From Trifolium pratense (Eukaryota; Streptophyta; Magnoliopsida; Fabales; Fabaceae): a DNA stretch of 64,000 nucleotides. The DNA lies in NCBI RefSeq assembly GCF_020283565.1, contig NC_060060.1, positions 59,691,257-59,755,256 of the forward strand, in the 5' to 3' direction. Below, in pieces: positions 60,380 to 64,000 of the stretch. How positions within the stretch are numbered: position 1 is the first letter of the stretch; every line of letters begins with the position of its first letter. The notes under the pieces were generated by a model, which worked only from the letters and a program-made list of their open reading frames with translations, ran no database searches and was not told where the DNA came from. The position numbers were made by a program, and so were the translations under genes.

Positions 60380-61747
60380 GTTTGGGCCAGCAAAAATTGT
60401 GGGACCTACTCAGTTTATTCAACCTGACAAAAGGAGAGTGATCCAAGCACTCAGTAAGTTAATGAACTTCTACGCTTGTTTTACTGTTTTAAATATGTTT
60501 GTCTAGTCTGCCACAATTTAGAGTCTGTTTGTTACAGGGTTTTGTTTTCCAAAAAAATCACTTTTTTATAAAAGAATGAATTTTTAGAAGTTTATAAAAG
60601 AATGAGAATTTAGAAGTTGGTTTGAGTAGTTTCTATTAAAAATTGGGTAGTTGCTTAAATTGGGAAGTTGTTTTGAGTAGCTTCTCTTAAAAATCATTTT
60701 TGATAGATGAAGTTTTTTTTAAAAAGTGATTTTCATTAAGATAAAAAACACAAATTAACTTCAGTTTTCTTAAAATTCTCCAAATTATTGAATGTCAAAA
60801 TCACTTCGCTTTAAGTTGTAACCAACAGAATCTTACCATGGTTTTGATTCATTGCAGTGACATGGAATGTTACGTGCCTGTATTCACAATTTTTGGCTCA
60901 GAAAACTCCCACTTGCTGCGTCTCCCTCTCAGCTTTTTACAACGAAACCATTGTATCCTGCCCAACTTGTGCATGCGGCTGTCAGAGTAACTCATCTCAG
61001 TCAGGGAGTTGTGTAAAGTATGTATCTTTCACCAACCGTACTGCAACTTTCTTCTAGTTTCTAAGTTGTACGCCCATATTTCTTTTCTTTGTGGTTACAG
61101 TCCAAATACGCCACATTTGGCCTCGGTTGTTGCTGGTAGTAACGGAAAGAATAATTTATCACCTTTGGTGCAATGTACCAGCCACATGTGCCCAATCCAA
61201 ATCCATTGGCATGTCAAAGTTAACTACAAGGAATACTGGCGTGTGAAGGTTTCTATAACTAATTTTAATTACCGTATGAATTACTCAGATTGGAACTTGG
61301 TAGTTCAGCATCCGAACTTCAATAATCTGACTCAGTTATTCAGTTTGAACTACAAGTCATTAAATCCTTATGGTTCAATAAGTATTATCCGGACTTGTTT
61401 AATTCATGTTTCTTTAGTATTGGATTTCTTAATTACTGGTATGAGTTGGTTTTAACAGATGATACAGCAATGCTGTGGGGAGTGACTATAATGATTTTCT
61501 TAATCATGCTGGCCCTAGTGGTAATGTACAATCTGAGCTACTCTTTCGAAAGGAGGATAGGTCACATTTCAGTTTTGAGAAGGGTTGGGGTTTCCCTCAT
61601 AGAATCTACTTCAATGGCGACAACTGTGTGATGCCACCACCCGATGCGTATCCATGGTTACCTAATTCCGGTTCTCGGCAAGAGGTTTCATTGTTTACTT
61701 TAGTAATGGCCTCCTTGGTAGTCTTAGTATTTTATGCATACATTTAA
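60380..61747 (+). pseudogene. COBRA (GPI-anchored) gene, 3' part only
   Basis: Exons about 60380-60453, 60858-61017, 61101-61381, 61459-61747. Reads FGPAKIVGPTQFIQPDKRR, TWNVTCLYSQFLAQKTPTCC with CPTCACGC (Cys-rich motif), PHLASVV, QCTSHMCPIQIHWHVKVNYK, WNLVVQHPNFNNLTQLF, then DTAMLWGV; here one base is missing and the frame changes to YNDFLNHAGPSGNVQSELLF, GDNCVMPPPDAYPWLPNSG and a hydrophobic GPI-signal end (FTLVMASLVVLVFYAYI). COBRA proteins (about 450 aa) direct cellulose deposition at the cell surface. The signal peptide and carbohydrate-binding half are missing, and the sequence before 60380 is not COBRA. Pseudogene. Confidence 0.8.
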
Positions 61748-62379
61748 GGTTCCAACCAGTGGTTATACTTCATTGTAATAAAAAAATTCAGTCAAACCAG
61801 TTTTGGCTTCATATTTGTGATGTCAATTTGGTTTTTGAGGCAATCAGAAGGACGACACCCAGATGGCAAGTCAAGATTTTCTCGTGCATCCCACGATTGT
61901 ATATTGAAGGATTCAGTATATTTGAAATGCTAATGGTCTTAATTTCTACTTTCTGCTTCTACTTGGATCGTTTTTTTTTCCCTTCTTTCTTTAGTATCTT
62001 GCTTGGAATTAGTATTGGTTCTGTTTGGATTAATTGAGTTTATCCACCGATTTAAACACTAATGAGATTATTTGAGATAGCTTATGTAAACTTCTTATGA
62101 CATGTTCATAAGCTCTTCAATTATATGAAAATAATGTGACTATTTTATTTTGTTAGTGAAATAGTTTATACATAAGCTTTTATATAATAAGTGTTTAATT
62201 AAACTGTTTATTCAAACATGACATTGCATTAGAGAGATATAATAGCATTATAACACATTTACATAAGACAAAAATCTTCGCTGAGAGTTATCTTCATCAT
62301 TTTGTTACTAGTACTCATGAATCAAACAACACATTCACTGGAGAAGAATTAGGGAGGAAATGATAGGAATCAGGTGAAG
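61748..62379. other. COBRA 3' flank, gene-free
   Basis: Probably former 3'-UTR then AT-rich spacer. The frame 61759-62037 has no family resemblance. Confidence 0.5.
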
Positions 62380-62555
62380 ACAATCATGCATTCTTCACCA
62401 TTGCAGTAGACTCTCCTAGAAAATGTCCATCCTTGGTTGAATGTGAATGTTTCCTTGTTCTTTTGAAAAAGCACTTTTGATTGAACATTTCTACCTGATC
62501 CAACTTCCATTAAGAGATCATTAAAGAATTTTATACCAGAGCATACCAGTATCAT
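62380..62555 (-). pseudogene. COBRA-like last-exon fragment, antisense to the first
   Basis: On the minus strand, after a TTTATACAG acceptor (62556-62559), it reads DTGMLW then, in another frame, GIKFFNDLLMEVGSGRNVQS, LFQKNKETFTFNQGWTF, RRVYCNGEECM, the last-exon sequence of COBRA proteins before the PPPDAYPW motif, which is missing. The frame change sits at the same MLWG place as in the fragment at 61.46 kb, but differs in length. No other exon is near. Confidence 0.7.
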
Positions 62556-62559
62556 CTGT

Positions 62560-63240
62560 ATAAAGAATTATTAATACACTTTAGCGGTCATTCATAATAT
62601 TACTGACCTGTAAAAACATGTTTGTGTAAACAATTGGTTGAATAAAAAACAAGCTTGTTTTTCAATTGGTTGAATCCTGATTATTTTGCATTTCGGTTGA
62701 ATCACAGTTCAACCACAATTGATTCAACCAATTTTGATTTTTTACATTCATTTTCTTTTAAACTTTTGTAAATATTTATTTATTTATTTGTCATCTGATT
62801 CAACCAAGGTTTGTGCCGGATAAATCAATTGAACCATCACTCGGAAGTTTCATCAGTTTGATCTCCGGTCCTACTTTAACATTGTTATTTTATCTCTCAT
62901 TCTAATTCGAGCCCCAACTCCGAACGTGAACAAAAAGAATGTCATTCAAGCGGGAATGAATCATCTCAAACAAAATTCTCTCATATCTCTCATGTATTAT
63001 CATTTTACCTATTGAGCCTTTTTACTTTCATTTTTTATATTAAAAAACCCATCTCATCTTTTTCCATTCAACTGTGAGATTGATAACATTAAGACATAAG
63101 AGATGAAAAATCGAGAGGATTCATTCTCCATTTAACCTCACAAAGAAACCATAATTGATAACACACATAAACATATGAACAAAATGCCTCATGCATGAAA
63201 ATGGGATAAAAATATCACAAACATTATATAACATATTTAC
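62560..63240. other. Gene-free spacer
   Basis: AT-rich, with small repeats of TTGGTTGAAT around 62633-62700. The last 100 bases are probably the 3'-UTR of the minus-strand TPR gene. Confidence 0.5.
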
Positions 63241-63244
63241 AAAT

Positions 63245-63993
63245 TTAGTCATGGACCATCTGCTTATACTTCTTCCTAAGCAAAGATAACCTTCTCTGCA
63301 GAGGAAGCTTTTCACCTTTTCTCCCTAACTTATCTAAGTAGTATACAATTTTCTTTAGGGTAACTAAAACCTGCTCACTCTCATGTCCGAATCCTTTCTC
63401 TTGGATATTCAGGATCCTTCTAAGCATCTCCAGTAACTCACTATCATCTTTACCAAGTCTCATTTGAATAGACACTAAGCAGTCCAAAGCCTCTCCTGTC
63501 ATGCGTAATATACGATAAATGTCGGTTTCATAAGGAAGAAAAAAACCATACTACGCAAAATGCAACTAAATGGAAGTATCTGAATTCTGAACAATTGCGC
63601 TATCTAGTGTCATGTAAACTTGAGGCTGAACATGTTTTCAGTCAGGGGAGAGGAAATTTACCGACAGGAAGAGAATCTACTCCAAAAGCTTTTTCACGGA
63701 TGCGTAAAACCTCCAGGGCGAGCTTCTCTGCTTCTTCGTCTTTTTTTAAATGGTACAGTGTAACTGCTAGATGCAACATAGGGAAGCTGATGGATTGGTT
63801 ATCAGTTCCCTTATGCTTTATCATGATTTGCAAACTTCTTCTCAGCAAATGCTCAGCCTCCGCATAATTCTTTGACCGTGTGTATGAAGTCGCGAGATTT
63901 ATCATATGCGTTGCTAAGCTGGGATGCTCCTTTCCTTTGTACGTCTCTGTAATCAATAGGCACTCCTCTAATATCTCTCTGCCTTCTTGTCCT
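63245..63993 (-). CDS. TPR protein, kinesin light chain-like, 3' exons (partial)
   Basis: Two minus-strand exons: about 63993-63662 and 63495-63245, joined as PV-G-EALDCLV with GT-AG signals (GTAAAT; GACAG). The first may start at an AG acceptor at 63995-63994; the gene continues beyond the window. It shows tetratricopeptide repeats: HPSLATHMINLATSYTRSKN with YAEAEHLLRRSLQIM, then SFPMLHLAVTLYHLKKDEEA with EKLALEVLRIREKAFG, then DCLVSIQMRLGKDDSELLEM and SEQVLVTLKKIVYYLDKLGR. It ends in a basic tail (RRLSLLRKKYKQMVHD). The roughly 42-residue spacing is that of kinesin-light-chain-type TPRs. It probably serves as a protein-binding scaffold; partners unknown. Nothing looks broken in the visible part. 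Confidence 0.85.
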
Positions 63994-64000
63994 CTTTAAG

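Overview
This is AT-rich, intron-containing plant nuclear DNA. GT-AG introns, codon use, tRNA-derived SINEs, Stowaway-type MITEs and an F-box/FBA remnant of a type expanded in legumes all point to a papilionoid legume, probably of the Medicago/Trifolium/Pisum group. The species is inferred; the window carries no direct marker of it.

Layout. 1-2910: a Ty3/gypsy element on the minus strand, open from the reverse transcriptase through RNase H and integrase, with one LTR. Gag, protease and the RT N-terminus are missing because the primer-binding site is joined directly to RT. 2947-4397: a non-autonomous Helitron, minus strand. 4.4-9.0 kb: gene-free, with a foldback element, a SINE, a TC microsatellite and an inverted repeat. 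9016-11991: a seven-exon WD40 (WDR44-like) gene. 12-19.4 kb: two Stowaway-type MITEs, LINE and Ty1/copia remnants, small MITEs. 19.7-19.9 kb: a small minus-strand gene. 21.2-24.1 kb: a four-exon thylakoid-lumen pentapeptide-repeat protein. 24456-24526: tRNA-Gly(CCC). 25-27.5 kb: two opposed SINEs, the 3' half of an F-box gene, a plant-mobile-domain fragment and a cluster of 20-bp palindromes. 28.0-33.4 kb: an acyl-CoA-binding protein with ankyrin repeats, whose introns hold a SINE and nested inverted-repeat elements. 37.9-40.6 kb: importin beta-1.

44.6-57.4 kb is a tandem segmental duplication. Each unit carries a type-B response-regulator-like (GARP/Myb) gene followed by a broken polypyrimidine-tract-binding (PTB) gene. 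In unit 1 the GARP gene has lost its whole receiver domain. In unit 2 the receiver remains but the phosphoacceptor Asp is Glu and one acidic-pocket Asp is His. Between the units lie LINE and PPR remnants. 57.6-60.3 kb: a 3'-truncated mRNA cap (guanine-N7) methyltransferase-2-like gene. 60.4-61.7 kb: the 3' part of a COBRA gene, frameshifted and without its 5' half; a second COBRA 3' fragment lies on the opposite strand at 62.4 kb. 63.2 kb to the end: the 3' exons of a minus-strand TPR (kinesin light chain-like) gene.

The intact genes are ordinary housekeeping genes (nuclear import, lipid binding, thylakoid lumen). They do not form a pathway together. The most interesting part is the duplicated GARP pair, one copy receiverless and one with a pseudo-receiver, in a block rich in gene fragments. 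Exon limits come from reading splice signals and protein family continuity; no alignment or transcript data were available.
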